Shown in pieces: positions 11,507 to 23,014 of a DNA stretch of 64,000 nt. The notes under the pieces were generated by a model. That model saw only the letters and a list, made by a program, of their open reading frames with translations. It was not told where the DNA came from and did no database searches. The position numbers were made by a program, and so were the translations under genes. How positions within the stretch are numbered: the stretch's first letter is position 1; every line of letters begins with the position of its first letter. The DNA comes from Sinotaia quadrata (lineage: Eukaryota; Mollusca; Gastropoda; Architaenioglossa; Viviparidae), in the NCBI GenBank assembly GCA_028829895.1, contig CM054181.1, forward strand, positions 43,764,759 to 43,828,758, written 5' to 3'.

Positions 11507-11760
11507 GACTCTTGATTATGACCATCGACCCCTCCATCTCTATGAATTTAAAGTAGTTGCTACTGACCGTGGAAAACCAACATCTTTGAGTGGCACCACC
11601 AATGTCCAAGTCTTTGTGACAAATGTCAATGATGAGGCTCCAGAGTTCATCACACGACTGGATCCCATCCGACTGCAGGACACAACGGCTGTTGGCCAAG
11701 TCATCATTCAGATGCAGGCCAGAGACCTGGATGGGGACAGAGTCAAGTATTATTTCACAC
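11507..11760 (+). CDS. Cadherin exon 7 of window
   Basis: Phase 2 entry after acceptor ttcaacag; phase 1 exit at a strong donor, gtgagt. It encodes TLDYDHRPLHLYEFKVVATD, a classic LDYD..AxDxG repeat end, then GKPTSLSGTTNVQVFV. Linker VTNVNDEAPEF follows, then a new repeat with QMQARDLDGDRVKYYFT. This is the longest continuous canonical stretch in the first half of the model. Confidence 0.94.
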
Positions 11761-11944
11761 GTGAGTGAGATTTGTATCAATTCATTGATAATTATAATGA
11801 AAGAGATATTCATTTTATTTTTTCTCATTTGTCTTCTTATAAGTTTGTTATACCATGATATTGTCATGAACTTTATATGTATATTTACACACACCTTACT
11901 GAGATTTCTATCTATAGTGTGTGGGTTTTATCTTATATAGAGAT

Positions 11945-12475
11945 ACTTTATTTCCAAGAGTTCTGTTAACCTTGTTTATTTTTGCCTTATTCTAAAAACT
12001 CATATTTTTGTTTTATTTTAGGAACTCATGATCTTGAGCCTGCTGCCTTATTTTCAGGATATGAGTTTTATTCAGTACTTAATACAAGATTTCTTTTAAT
12101 CTAATGATTCACTGAAATTGTTTATTATATTATTTCAAAGAGATCATTGGCCTTGTTTATGATTTTATTTCAAAGAGATTAATAATCTTGTTTATTTTCT
12201 TATTTTGAGATTATTAATTTATTACCTTTTTTGGGGAGACTATAAATCTTGTTTATTATCTTATTTCCAAGAAATTTCAATTGTATTAACTTTATCTGGA
12301 AGTTTATTAATCTTGTTTATTGCCTTTTTAAAAGAAATTATTAATATAGTTTATTACCTTATTATATGGAGATCGTTAATCTTAATCATTACTGTTTACT
12401 GAGAGATTATTGATCTCGTTTATTATCTTTTTCATTGAGATTATTAATCTTGTTCATTATATTATTTACAGGAGC
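11945..12475. repeat. Decayed ~55-60-bp tandem array
   Basis: About nine degenerate units carry tta.tttca(a)agagattattaatcttgtttatt. The unit weakly resembles the exon-7 end (TATTTCACAC, then gtgagtgagatt), so it may be another junction-derived array, but I am not confident of that origin. Confidence 0.65.
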
Positions 12476-12540
12476 TCTTGTAATGTCATGGTCAGTTATT
12501 TATGTTTCATGGTCTCACTTTACTTTGCATGTGACCTCAA

Positions 12541-12692
12541 TTTTAAAGACCAAATGAAGAGCATCTCTAGGTCAACTGTGCAAATCAGCTAATACATTTA
12601 GGTGTTCTGATAATGTGTATAAAATTTCAAAGTCATAGTCCCAGTGGGTATTGAAATATACCTGATCAAAATGTGTTTCTGTGAGATTTTCC
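12541..12692 (+). repeat. Dispersed repeat, copy 1 (partner at 40150-40302)
   Basis: About 150 bp shared with 40150-40302 in the same orientation: ttaaagaccaaatgaagag, tttag(g/a)tgttctga, atttcaaagtcat(a/t)gtccca, and atgtttctgtgagattttc. The family is not recognised. Confidence 0.8.
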
Positions 12693-13221
12693 ATTACATA
12701 TATACATATTTCAGGTTAATGACTACACAATTAGCATAATTCTCACTTTGTTGTTCTTTCATTAGTGTATGAATAATGAGAAGTGCAACCAAAGCTGTCA
12801 AAGTGTATTGTCTATATATTTTTTTTTAAATGCCTATAAAGGCTTTATTTCATGGGGTAGGCAAATAGTGCTTTTAGTGTATTATATGTATTAATTATAT
12901 GTGATTTCTATGTATAGGTTTTATCTCTGTTTGTTTTGCTTTCTTTATTTCAATTTTTTCCCCTTCATTATGGGGCTTTATAATCAATAGTCCTTATTTT
13001 TTTTCATCAGAAACATACTTGTAACTGTTCATCTTTCCTTTTGTTGTTGTATTTGTTTGTTTTTATAGGTATTACTGATGTTTACAAGAGATTTGATAAA
13101 AATTGAATGTGTATTTCTTTTCATTAATTATTTCCACACATTGTATCTAGATTTCATTGGCAAAGAAAGCTCTTGAAGCCAATCATAACAATTAACATTT
13201 TTTTAAAATTAATTCTTCCAG

Positions 13222-13499
13222 CAAGCCTGTCTCAGGTAAACAGATTTACCATTAATCAAGACACAGGTATAATCACACTTACTCAACAAATCCAAACAAT
13301 TGACACTTCTTTCGTGCTCAACATCACTGCAGTCGATGATGGCTCATGTTGTGGAAGTTCAACCTCTTTGAGCAGCTCGACAAGCATTGTAGTGCAAGTT
13401 GTTGGCAGCAACACTCATAAGCCCACTTTCACCTGGTGTGCTAACTACAGCCTCGCCACTGTCACTGAAAATTCACCTAATGGCACTTTCATAGTAACG
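13222..13499 (+). CDS. Cadherin exon 8 of window
   Basis: Phase 1 entry after acceptor ttcttccag; phase 0 exit at a weak donor, gttggt. It encodes VNRFTINQDTGIITLTQ, the F.I....G.I.L strands, then LNITAVDDGSCCGSSTSLSS. The latter is an unusual Cys-Cys and Ser-rich loop where other repeats have DxG. The linker is degenerate (VVGSNTHKPTF), and the next repeat opens with VTENSPNGTFIVT. N-glycosylation motifs NIT, NYS and NGT are present. Confidence 0.92.
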
Positions 13500-13539
13500 G
13501 TTGGTATTGTCATTTAGTATGTTTGTTAGAATCACCGGT

Positions 13540-13770
13540 ATTGCTCTTATTTTAAAACAGATTTTGTTACTTACTTGATTGGTTCATAGGAATTATAAAA
13601 CAGTTTTTGTTTTTACTCACTTGACTGCACTCATAGGAATTATAAAACAGATTTGTTTTTACTCACTTGACTGCACTCATAGGAATTATAAAACAGATTT
13701 GTTACTTACTTGACTGTGCTCATAGGAATTATAAAACAGATTTTTTTACTTACTTGACTGGTTCATAGGA
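13540..13770. repeat. ~55-60-bp tandem array, about 4-5 copies
   Basis: Unit: aggaattataaaacagattt, then ttactcacttgactg.(c/g)tcata. Copies have small length differences. Confidence 0.88.
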
Positions 13771-14584
13771 ATTATGTTGCTGTTTAAATTTATATAAAGT
13801 ATTTTATTTTTATTTTTCCATCTTTTTACCAATCATGATGTTTTTGTATTTACCTACACATGTTTTTAATTAGATAATAAGATTTTATTATAAGCCTGTA
13901 ATTTTATTTATATCACTTTTGGATAGAGGTTTTTCTTGACAAAGTTGAGAAATAGCTGTGAAAGCATTTGAATGCAGTTATAAGTTACTTGCACTTGGGC
14001 TTCATGAACTGTCCATAATGGATTAAACTACATAGCATTTTTGTTGAAATGGTAGGGACTTCACATTCACACAGTATTCCAAAAATAACACCACTCCACC
14101 TATGGCCTACAGGAGCAAGCATTATTGGCAGATAATTTCTTTTACATTTTCTCCATTTCCTATCAGAACAACCACTTCTATGATAGGGCAGATTACTAAT
14201 TTTACAAGTATTGTATTGTCCTTTTGGGCTTATCTTTATGACTATAAAATGTACTATTGCTGATAGGAGCAGTTATAAATGGAAATTATGCCAGTGTCTT
14301 TTTTGACAATTCTTATAGTGTTAATATTAGAACTGAAGTAGATAATACAATTGAAGTTGTTAACATTGGAACTGAAGTACATGTATATGATAAAACTGAA
14401 GTTGATGAAGTACAGAAGACTACTGCAAAAACAAACAAATTTACAGTAAAGACAGTATTTCAAGCTTATCCTCCACCTGAATTGTTTCTTCCAACTTTGA
14501 CACTTAAAATTATTAGCATAAGAAGTGACCAAGATCAGGTCACTTTGATAATTTAACAATTTATATAACAATTAAGTTTAGAGA

Positions 14585-14790
14585 TAGAGATAGGCAAATT
14601 TACTCCATCACACTCTCTTACAAACATTCTCAAGTTAGAAATCCTGCAACAGTTTCATTAGCCTGATACATACACAGCATAAGAAATATAGCATTGATCA
14701 AAATTTATAAGTATAATGTACAACATAATCAAATCAGTGAACATAGAAATCATGGTTCAAATACATAAGCATTCTCAAATTCAAATCATA
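14585..14790 (-). repeat. Inverted-repeat arm upstream of exon 9
   Basis: Read on the - strand, this arm matches 16015-16225 on the + strand: ctatgatttgaatt(t/g)gagaatg, attgatcaatgctatattt-type and gtatcaggctaatgaa segments align in order. The arms flank exon 14979-15131 with about 1.2 kb between them. Confidence 0.8.
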
Positions 14791-14978
14791 GATAGTAAGC
14801 ACAAATTTACTGGATTTTTAAATGTGTCACCAATGAAATGTTTGTGTAAAGTAAGCACAAATTTACTGGATTTTTGAATGTGTCACCAATGAAACGTGTG
14901 TTAATTTAAACAGTTTCCATTGCCTTTAGTTATTGTTGTTATTTGTATTTCAAGATCACAAATTGTTTACTTCATCAG

Positions 14979-15131
14979 GTTCATGCTGATGATCCAGATC
15001 GAGGGGAAAATGGAAAAGTGACATATGAATTGACCCAACCAACTGGAAAGTTTGGAATTAATAGTGACAGTGGTAATGTCACTGTTATTGTTCCAATTGA
15101 CCATGAAAAAGAGACAAGCAAGTTTATCCAG
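14979..15131 (+). CDS. Cadherin exon 9 of window
   Basis: A 51-codon exon with phase 0 on both sides (acceptor ttcatcag, donor gtatgt). It encodes VHADDPDRGENGKVTYEL, the DPDxGxNG calcium motif, KFGINSDSGNVTV strands, and PIDHEKETSKFIQ in the LDxE position. It can be skipped without a frame shift, and it is flanked by long inverted repeats. Confidence 0.93.
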
Positions 15132-16014
15132 GTATGTTGTCAGTGTTTCAATTTAAGGAAGAGCTGTCTTTGACAGTTCACTCCCTGTAATAAATTACAA
15201 ACTTCCCTTTATAATGTTTGAGTGAATAGGATATCCAGAATATAGTGATTTTTCATGATAAATTGTGATTATGTCTCTTTAAGTGTGGAGACATAAACTA
15301 GTCACGTTCCATCGTAATGAGAGAAATTAATATGTTGCTTGATGTTCAATGTTCAGTGATTATTGAGGCATATTGAATTATTAATCTTTCATGTCAAAAA
15401 CAATGTTGAATTAATTATTTGTACATCTTAAATCCCAACATAATTTTTTTTTGCCCATTGAATTATTTATTTATATGTCTTAAATATGACATAAAATTTT
15501 TCTGTCTTATGAATATATTCGTTTCATATTATAACAGATAGCTCACCAGCAATATTTGGAATTTACTCCTGATAGAACAGATGTTATCACAACGATTATC
15601 ATCTCAAAAAGGAGGGCAATATGCAGTGGAGTAAATGTGCCTATCCTTGTTTCTAAACTTAATAATTATTTATTTATTGCTAATGTTAACATGACCCAAC
15701 CTTGGACACTCCTTATTGTGATATTTTGGTAAGTACCAGAGTTGAAATAAACAATTCAGGTGGAGAATGTGCTAGAACTTGCTGATGCAATCCAAACCAG
15801 TTCCAAGTGGATGAGTAGTTTTTCTGACTAATAGTCTCACACTTGTTCATAAAAATTTATCCAATGGGGATGGACTTGTTTGTTGAAGAAAGTTCTATAT
15901 TCTAATCACTTTGATAACTTGAGCCTGGTCATAAAGGCAATCATTAGCTTATGGTAAGTTAACTGACTGATAAAGAAAGAATGGACTTATAAATATTTCG
16001 TAATTATATTTGCT

Positions 16015-16225
16015 ATTGATCTATGATTTGAATTGGAGAATGTTTATGTAATTGAACCATTATTTCTGTATTCACTAATTTGATTATGTTGTACATTATA
16101 TTTGTGCATTTTGATCAATGCTATATTTCATATGCTGCGAGTGTATCAGGCTAATGAATATTATTGTAGGTTTTGTAAGTTGAGAATGTGTATAAGAGAT
16201 AAAGGAGTTTAGAGATGAAATGCAC
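16015..16225 (+). repeat. Inverted-repeat arm downstream of exon 9
   Basis: This is the partner of 14585-14790 in opposite orientation. Similarity extends over about 200 bp with small indels. Confidence 0.8.
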
Positions 16226-16534
16226 CTGAAATTTAGTGCTGCCTTAATTTGACTTTTGCAGAAAGGAGTGCACCTTTTTTTGTTTTGTAACCTTGTATCA
16301 GCTTCAGACTGCTATGACTATTGTTCTCTATCAGATCACGTTGGTGTGTGTATCCAACATTGTCATCAAACTTATTTGTAAATGTGTTACTGTAAATTGA
16401 TTCCTGTGAATTCCATTCAAGAGTCAATATGGCAGGAATAGAGGCTCGAGTTTGGTCTTGAGAATTCATGACAGTTTGTTGAATATTCCTTGTGGTGAGC
16501 TGAGTAGCACACAAGAAGATTATTTTGAACATTT

Positions 16535-16640
16535 CTCCTGATGTGCTTGATAGAACATTCAATGTTTTAGATGGTTCTCCACTGTGTGCTTTGTGAGTGT
16601 ATCGAAGATTCTGGAACATTTGTGTAATGTGCCTAGAAGG
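16535..16640 (+). repeat. Dispersed repeat, partner at 49366-49460
   Basis: Shared phrases include atgtgcttgatag, gtgtgctttgtgag, aagattctggaaca and ttgtgtaatgtg(c/t)ctagaag, in the same orientation. Confidence 0.75.
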
Positions 16641-16919
16641 GGCACATTGGACCATCATTTAAATAAGAAAAAAAGTGACTTGTTGCAAACTGCAGGATTG
16701 TGAACAAGAGCCAGCGACAACTGCTATCTTTAAAAATGTTATGTACATTGACTATAATTATCTCTCTAAAACTCCACTCTCATTTCTATGATGAAACCAT
16801 ATCTATGAACTTTATTATATATAAACATTAATTTGACTGCTGATATGTATGCTAGGATAACTGATTGAGTGTCTGACATTTAAACAAACCTTGATGTGAT
16901 GTGATGTAAATGTGAATGC

Positions 16920-17300
16920 TCTTTTGATTATATTCATATGTTGTATATTTGATTGTTGATTCAATAAATTTATTGTTAAATTTATTAACTTTTTTGCATA
17001 TGTATTAAAACCATATGTTGGAGTGAGAGTGGTGGCTGGGGGCTCATTAAATATAATTAAAGATGGATTAGTTACTCCATTAGCAAGAAGTTTCTATCTA
17101 CGAAAATGTTGTGTGACAGTAAAACATCTATTTTAATATTATGTAAACAGTAAAGTTTTATGACACCCTTATAATCTGCCAAGTGAGAGACATATTGGTC
17201 TTGTGAGGGAATTATTAATAACTATAAATTAAGATTTTCAATAACTTGTAATTATTTATGTGTTATTAATTAATAGATAATAACCATAATGAATGAAGGG
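16920..17300 (+). repeat. Dispersed repeat, partner at 38690-39050
   Basis: About 370 bp of similarity. It starts with ataaatttattgttaaattt and continues through 'gctaaatata.attaaa..g', 'agcaagaagttt.(c/t)atct' and 'gaattattaataac..aaattaagatt' to 'acttgtaatta.ttatg'. The family is not identified. Confidence 0.8.
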
Positions 17301-17439
17301 TGCCCAGAGGTGTCACAGACTTAAATAACTGTTAAATGCTAAATTCAGATATAAACTCTTGAAGTGATTACATGGGACAGTTATTTATTAATGAATTACA
17401 ATATAAAAGTTCAATCACGTTTAAAGTTTTATTAAAGAC

Positions 17440-18514
17440 TTACTTAAAAGCAACAAAATATTTACTTTTCTAACACTCCATTCCAAAATATTTAGATTGT
17501 CTGATACTTTCTTTATAGATCAGATTCATTCTTAGTAATATCTTATTTTATATTATAAAACAGGTGTCGAAATCACACATTTTAAATAATTAACTTTTAA
17601 AATTTTTATTGGAGAACCTTAATTACTTTTACCTTTAAATAAGATCATGCACCATAAGTATTATTTATTTTTTCCTTTATTGATCTCATTAATAAGACCA
17701 GTAACTCAAATGAATCTCATTTTGCTTTTGTTAATAAAACCACATACTCATATAAGTCTTATTTAATTTTATATTTGTAAATTGATCACTGAGACCACCT
17801 ACTCAGATAAGCTTATTTTGAAACTTTGAACTCACAGACCTGGTTCAGAAAACTCATTCAAAACATCTCTCTTATTCATAAAAGTGGTACAAAAGACTGC
17901 ACACTAAATAAAAGTACACTTAATTTGCACTTTTATTGAAGTTGTTCAGAGGACACTGCACTAAAAAACAACTATAATTATTTTTTAATCTTTATAGTAC
18001 TCTTCCCATTACCACATTTAAAATGTCTTATTTATTTTTAACTTTATAAGACCGATTCTCAAATAACACTAAAACACCTTACTTATTTTTAAGGAGGACT
18101 ATTTCACAAGATCACACTAAAATATCTTATTTATACTTATTTAAAAATGGTTCTCAAGATCATATATTAGATATACCTTAATTACTTTTACTTTCATAGA
18201 ACTATTAGACTAAACCTTCAAAACACTTTACTTACTTGTAACATTTTAGAAGTGGTTTACAAAATAATGCTGTCTAAAGTACCCGACTCTTTTTTTATAC
18301 ATATAGAACTATTTGACAAAACTTCAATAAGAATGCATTACTTACATTTAACTTCATAGTAATTCACAAAACATACTCTCTAAAGCACTTTGATTAATTT
18401 TAATATTAACAAAGTAGTTCACAAATACATGCTCTCTAAAGTGCTGATTAAGTTTAATCTTAAAAAATTGGTTCATAAAATCATGCTCTCTAAAGCACCT
18501 TCCTTATTTTTCAG
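17440..18514 (+). repeat. ~55-65-bp tandem array whose last unit is the exon-10 acceptor
   Basis: Many decayed units carry the pattern 'tctctaaagcacctt..cttatttttaa'. Clear copies lie at about 18077, 18172, 18220, 18332, 18388 and 18434. The final unit, tctctaaagcaccttcctta followed by tttttcag, is the functional pyrimidine tract and AG of exon 18515-18808. Confidence 0.75.
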
Positions 18515-18808
18515 GTGACCGTGAAAGCATCAGACAATGGACAACCACGATTAGATGGCTGGTGCACATTTCGAGTTGAGATCATCGATGTAAATGACAA
18601 CTCTCCTGTATTTGAAAAAACAGAGTATGTGGCCAACATCACTAGTGATACACAAGTCAGCCAAACCTTCACTGTCATCCGAGCAAATGATTCTGATACT
18701 GGTCCCAATGCAGAAATAGAATATTCTCTTGTGAGCGATGTACATGACACTTTTGGAATAATCTCAACTAACGGCTTTATTTACCTGAAAAAACCACTTT
18801 GGGCAGAT
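18515..18808 (+). CDS. Cadherin exon 10 of window
   Basis: A 98-codon exon, phase 0 on both sides (acceptor atttttcag, donor gtaagc). It encodes VTVKASDNGQPRLDG, then linker IIDVNDNSPVFEKTEY, a fully canonical DxNDN calcium motif. The next repeat has VIRANDSDTGPNAEIEYSL, FGIISTNGFIYLKKPL. It has one N-glycosylation motif (NIT). Confidence 0.95.
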
Positions 18809-20706
18809 GTAAGCATTACCATAGTGGCAAAATATTGAAAGAGAAAGAGTAAATAATTATAGGTGGCTTGAATGCAAAATTGGTATTTACCTCCCCTTCA
18901 TAGAATAACTTAGTACTGAGTACAATAATATTTAGGCAGTTTATATATCTAAAGCACTTACTTGGTAGAAAGCTGTAGAAACATTGATGTGTCTTTGAGA
19001 TAAACACAATAACTAGATAAAGGTCAGACATGGCTGAAAGCTAAACCTGACCTTGCCAAAACTTTAAACATTTGCCCAACAGAATGCATTCCCTTTGTCC
19101 TTAGTACTCTGTGAGCAGCAAGGTACCAGTCAAGAACAAAACAGAAACCTTCACTGTGAGGGCCCATTTAAAGTCATGATAGATCTGTTTAGGTCTAAAA
19201 TTTCTGTCAGTAGTAATGACTTCTCAAATCTTTGTTTCTGAGCATATGTTCTAACATACAGTTTGAGAGACTAGATCACAGTATACTGTAAGGTGGGCTG
19301 CACTGTACTGTAATTCAGTGCTGCTTATGAAACAAAATCTATATAGAGCATTTTCATATTTTAAGACCTGTTTTCTTTATTTTATTATTTATCTAATCAC
19401 TTTGAAATGTCTATAATAAAGTATACTTAAGTTCAAAATTTAAGTTCTCATGATTTTTTAGATTTGCTAAAATACCAGTGTGTCTATCATTTATTTAAAT
19501 CTATCAAATTAATTGTTCACACACGTGAATTATTTTCTAATGAATTCCCTATTTCCAACTCTTTTAATGCCAAGACATGATAGGATGAAATTTTCTAAAT
19601 GGCATTTGAACTGACACTATTATAACTCAGAAAAGAAGACAGTTTGAGCATCTTTTAGATCTTTCCTGCTTTTTATTACTTTCTCATTTCACTTTGTCAG
19701 CTGGTCAGATTCTAGGTAGTTAATAATTTACATTTTCAAGTCAGGCATGAACAGATTTGCTGCTTGTTCTATTTAATTATTATTATGTATTGGATCATGA
19801 TTCATTGAATGCATTTACATGTATGTGTTCAGCATGATGGCTAACTTATTCAACAATTTTTATAATTTATTAATAAACAAACATTGTCTATGATTTGCAT
19901 TTCTTTTTCAATATCCTGTATATATAATTTTAGATTTTACTGACACATGTATAGTTTATCACATATATAGTAGCTCCCAATTTATATGAGAAATAATTAA
20001 CAATGATGCTAATCAAGTTGTTAAAACACTATTTTTTTGTTAATGGTACGAAATTTGGGATTGGAAAAATGACTGGTAGCAAGAAAATCAATGAGAAAAA
20101 TTGAGATATTAGAAGGTGACTGCTGAAATAATGGTACAACAGCCTAACAAATGTTGAGATATAATAAATAATAATGATAAAAATAGTGTAAAGTCATACT
20201 TTATTAGTTTTAGAATTTTATATAAATGGTAGAGTAATTAGTAATTTCATCATCCAAGTTTTTTGGAATCTTTTTATCTTTTTGTGAGAGAGAGGCAAGG
20301 AGAGGTAAGTTAAATAAAACTGTTTAAAATCACTGAACAGTTTTATTTATATATTACATTTATTTATTAACATGACTCATTGCTCTCTCTCTCTCCACAC
20401 ACATACATATTCAAAAGTACATATCACACAGATGTACACTCTCATGCAAACAGACATTAATACACAAAAAGCAAATAGTATTAAATCTTTTAATATGAAA
20501 TTTAGTCTGATTTTTTTAAAATTTGTAAAAAAAAGTACTAGTAGTGTCTCTTTAATGTATCTCGAAATTATGAGAGCAAAAGTTTGAGTCGATGGGTTTT
20601 TATAATCATCCATTATCATTCTCAATTACCACTATTTTATTACATCAGTTTAAATTGTGTTCTCTATAGCAATAAAAAGAATATATTAACCTACACGTGT
20701 TTGCAG
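18809..20706 (+). other. Intron, mostly unique sequence
   Basis: I see no mobile element, exon or strong repeat here. A short (CT)n/ACAC stretch lies at about 20383-20405. The open frames on both strands look like chance ORFs in AT-rich DNA. Confidence 0.65.
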
Positions 20707-20853
20707 ATACTGACATATAAACTTCGTGCCATGGCAAAGGACAAAGGAGTTCCTCCTCTTAACACCACAGTCTCCATCACTGTTAATATTAAAATAGGAC
20801 TTTCTAATCAGCCACCAGTATGGGATAAAGATTATAACAATCTTAACATAATG
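20707..20853 (+). CDS. Cadherin exon 11 of window
   Basis: A 49-codon exon, phase 0 on both sides (acceptor tttgcag, donor gtaagt). It encodes LTYKLRAMAKDKGVPPLNTT and SITVNIKIGLSNQPPVW. The linker is degenerate (GLSNQPPVW, no DxND). It has N-glycosylation motif NTT. Confidence 0.9.
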
Positions 20854-22017
20854 GTAAGTATGTGATTGTTAACATCCAACACCAAGCTTATTATACATAT
20901 ACATACTTGTACTGTCAAAGACATTTGAGTATCTTCATACACATGTATTACATATCAATGTCCTGATTCTTGTAGGAACAAACATCCAACTATAGTGCAA
21001 GATGGAAGGAAGACCAACCAAAGTTTATAACTCCACGTGCAGATTTATTCATTTTATTTTCCTACACTTTCTGATGTAGCAAACATATGAGAGATATATA
21101 TTTTATAGCCAAAAATTATACATATTATATATTCAGTACCTTTTTATTTGTTTAAAGAGCTGTTTTCTGACTGACAGTTATTTGTTCTTATAATTTGTCA
21201 TTACAAAATTACATATCTATCTTGAGTTTAATATTAAAATAAATTATTAGAAAAGTGCTGCAAAATAAAATGCCATGAAAAAGTCTTGTGGATGCAAATT
21301 TTAAAAAGCTGACAGATATGCTTAAGTATTTAAAGTTATATATATATGACTGATATATTAATTCATTGAAAAACTTGCATTTTCCATATTTATATACAAT
21401 AAGTGCAAATGTAAAATTCAGAATTAAATGCAGATAAATATCTGCTTTATGAGCAAGGATAAGTCTATAAAATTGACCAAAGATATTTTTCACATTTCAG
21501 AATGCACTGTTATTTATATAACCATTGATAGTAGTTTCACCAAATAAAATTATATATTTATATCCACTTATATAAAAAAAAAAGATAAGTTTCATTAATT
21601 TATTTGAATTTTTTAAAAGTTATTTCATTTCAAAGTTAGTATTTGTTGCACAATTTAGCTCTATAAATAAGAATTAAATGTGCTAAATGTTAATGCACAG
21701 TATTTTTAAATGGTATTAAATTTGCTTTTGTCTTAATTTATTTGTAACAGAAACAATTTCATATTTATTATTGCAACAAATTTTGTTTTTGGTACTTGAG
21801 TGGCCCTTGGATATTATAACACTTGGCTCTAACAGGGCCCTTGAAAATTTTTCTAATTTTGCTTATGGATCCTCAAAAAGCAATTTTTCTAAGATTTATT
21901 CTCACATTTATATTACACAATATTTTAATTTGCTTTATAGATATTAGTGTTCATTTGACAATACAACAGCTCTATTTAAATTGAAAAAATATATATAATG
22001 TTATTTTGTTATATATA

Positions 22018-23014
22018 TGTTGTGATGGAATGGACCGAGTGTGGTTGTTGTAGTTGTTCGTCATATGGGTCACACTAGGATGCGAGGAGATGACTGGATG
22101 AACGATGACGATGATGATAAGACAGACAAGCAGACAATACCGCTACGGCAGCCACAGCAGGAGAGAGAGGCAGAACACGCAACACGTGTTTTACATTTTC
22201 ATAGGATCTTTATTTCAACGGCACACCGCCAACAGACGACCAAGGACGACTCAGAGGCAGACACTCAAAGTAGTTTTGCTACCAATGCCGAGACTTTAGG
22301 TGACTCTAATTGTAGGTAGTTCACTCAAACCACACACACTCATTATATCCTATTGGAGCGGGCCTCCCCGAAGCCCACGGGTTATGAAAATGAAAATCTA
22401 GTGTGGAAAGGCTTCTAAAAATAACTTTTGTGTTTCTTTACTTGCTTTCAACTATTAATTATAGCTATATGCCTAACAATTACATAATAATTCAAATATA
22501 CAATAAAACTACTATAATTATACTTTAATATACAGATCTTTTCATATATATTGTCTGAAGAATTAAACCTTTAATAAAATAAAATCTGTGTTGGCGGGCT
22601 TCAGGAAAAGCATTCACACACACTTAAATTGCAAAGTACACAAATACAATAACATTATTCATCATACAAAAATACATCAATTAAAAATATAAACTATCTC
22701 CTTTCTAAATATATAAATATTAACTTCACTCACTAACTACCTAAAACAATATATAACAGTAAAGGCACGCACTCTAACACAGCTAACGCCAATATAGGGC
22801 GCGCTTTGAAACAAAGGGAGTGATCATAAACAATAAAAATACGCACTCAATGGTACAGTCATACACATTACTATATAGCTGTTAGCAAACCGCGACGCGT
22901 GATTCACCTAGCGGCCGATGACCTACTTTGCTGCACGGCGTGGGGATGCGACTATACACATACATACACGATGACACACACACAAATACCTATCCTAAAC
23001 TAACAAGGGCTACA
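22018..23014 (-). repeat. 3' LTR (left copy) of the retrotransposon
   Basis: 997 bp. On the - strand it starts TGTAGCCCTTGTTAG and ends CCATCACAACA. An AATAAA polyadenylation signal lies on the - strand at about 22210. The ORFs predicted inside are LTR sequence, not genes. Confidence 0.93.

Larger units (their letters stand above)
11761..13221 (+). other. Intron with decayed tandem array and dispersed repeat
   Basis: The array at 11945-12475 and the dispersed element at 12541-12692 are listed separately. The remainder is AT-rich with no coding signal. Confidence 0.7.
13500..14978 (+). other. Intron with tandem repeats and one inverted-repeat arm
   Basis: Contains the array at 13540-13770, the inverted-repeat arm at about 14585-14790, and a direct duplication of about 45 bp (taagcacaaatttactggat at 14797 and 14852). 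Open frames on both strands at 14254-14571 show no cadherin signature and lack splice support in frame. Confidence 0.7.
15132..18514 (+). other. Intron with inverted-repeat arm, dispersed repeats and acceptor-derived array
   Basis: Contents beyond the listed elements include a 141-codon open frame on the - strand (16233-16658) with no recognisable domain. It overlaps repetitive sequence related to 49366-49460, so I do not call it a gene. Confidence 0.7.

Noticed and set aside
14254..14571. Overlapping open frames on both strands, 99 and 105 codons
   Set aside because: The + strand frame has a locally repetitive TEV..-type content and no domain; the splice chain 13499 to 14979 is already frame-consistent without it.
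16233..16658. 141-codon open frame on the - strand
   Set aside because: No recognisable domain, and it overlaps a dispersed repeat shared with 49366-49460; probably a chance or relic frame.
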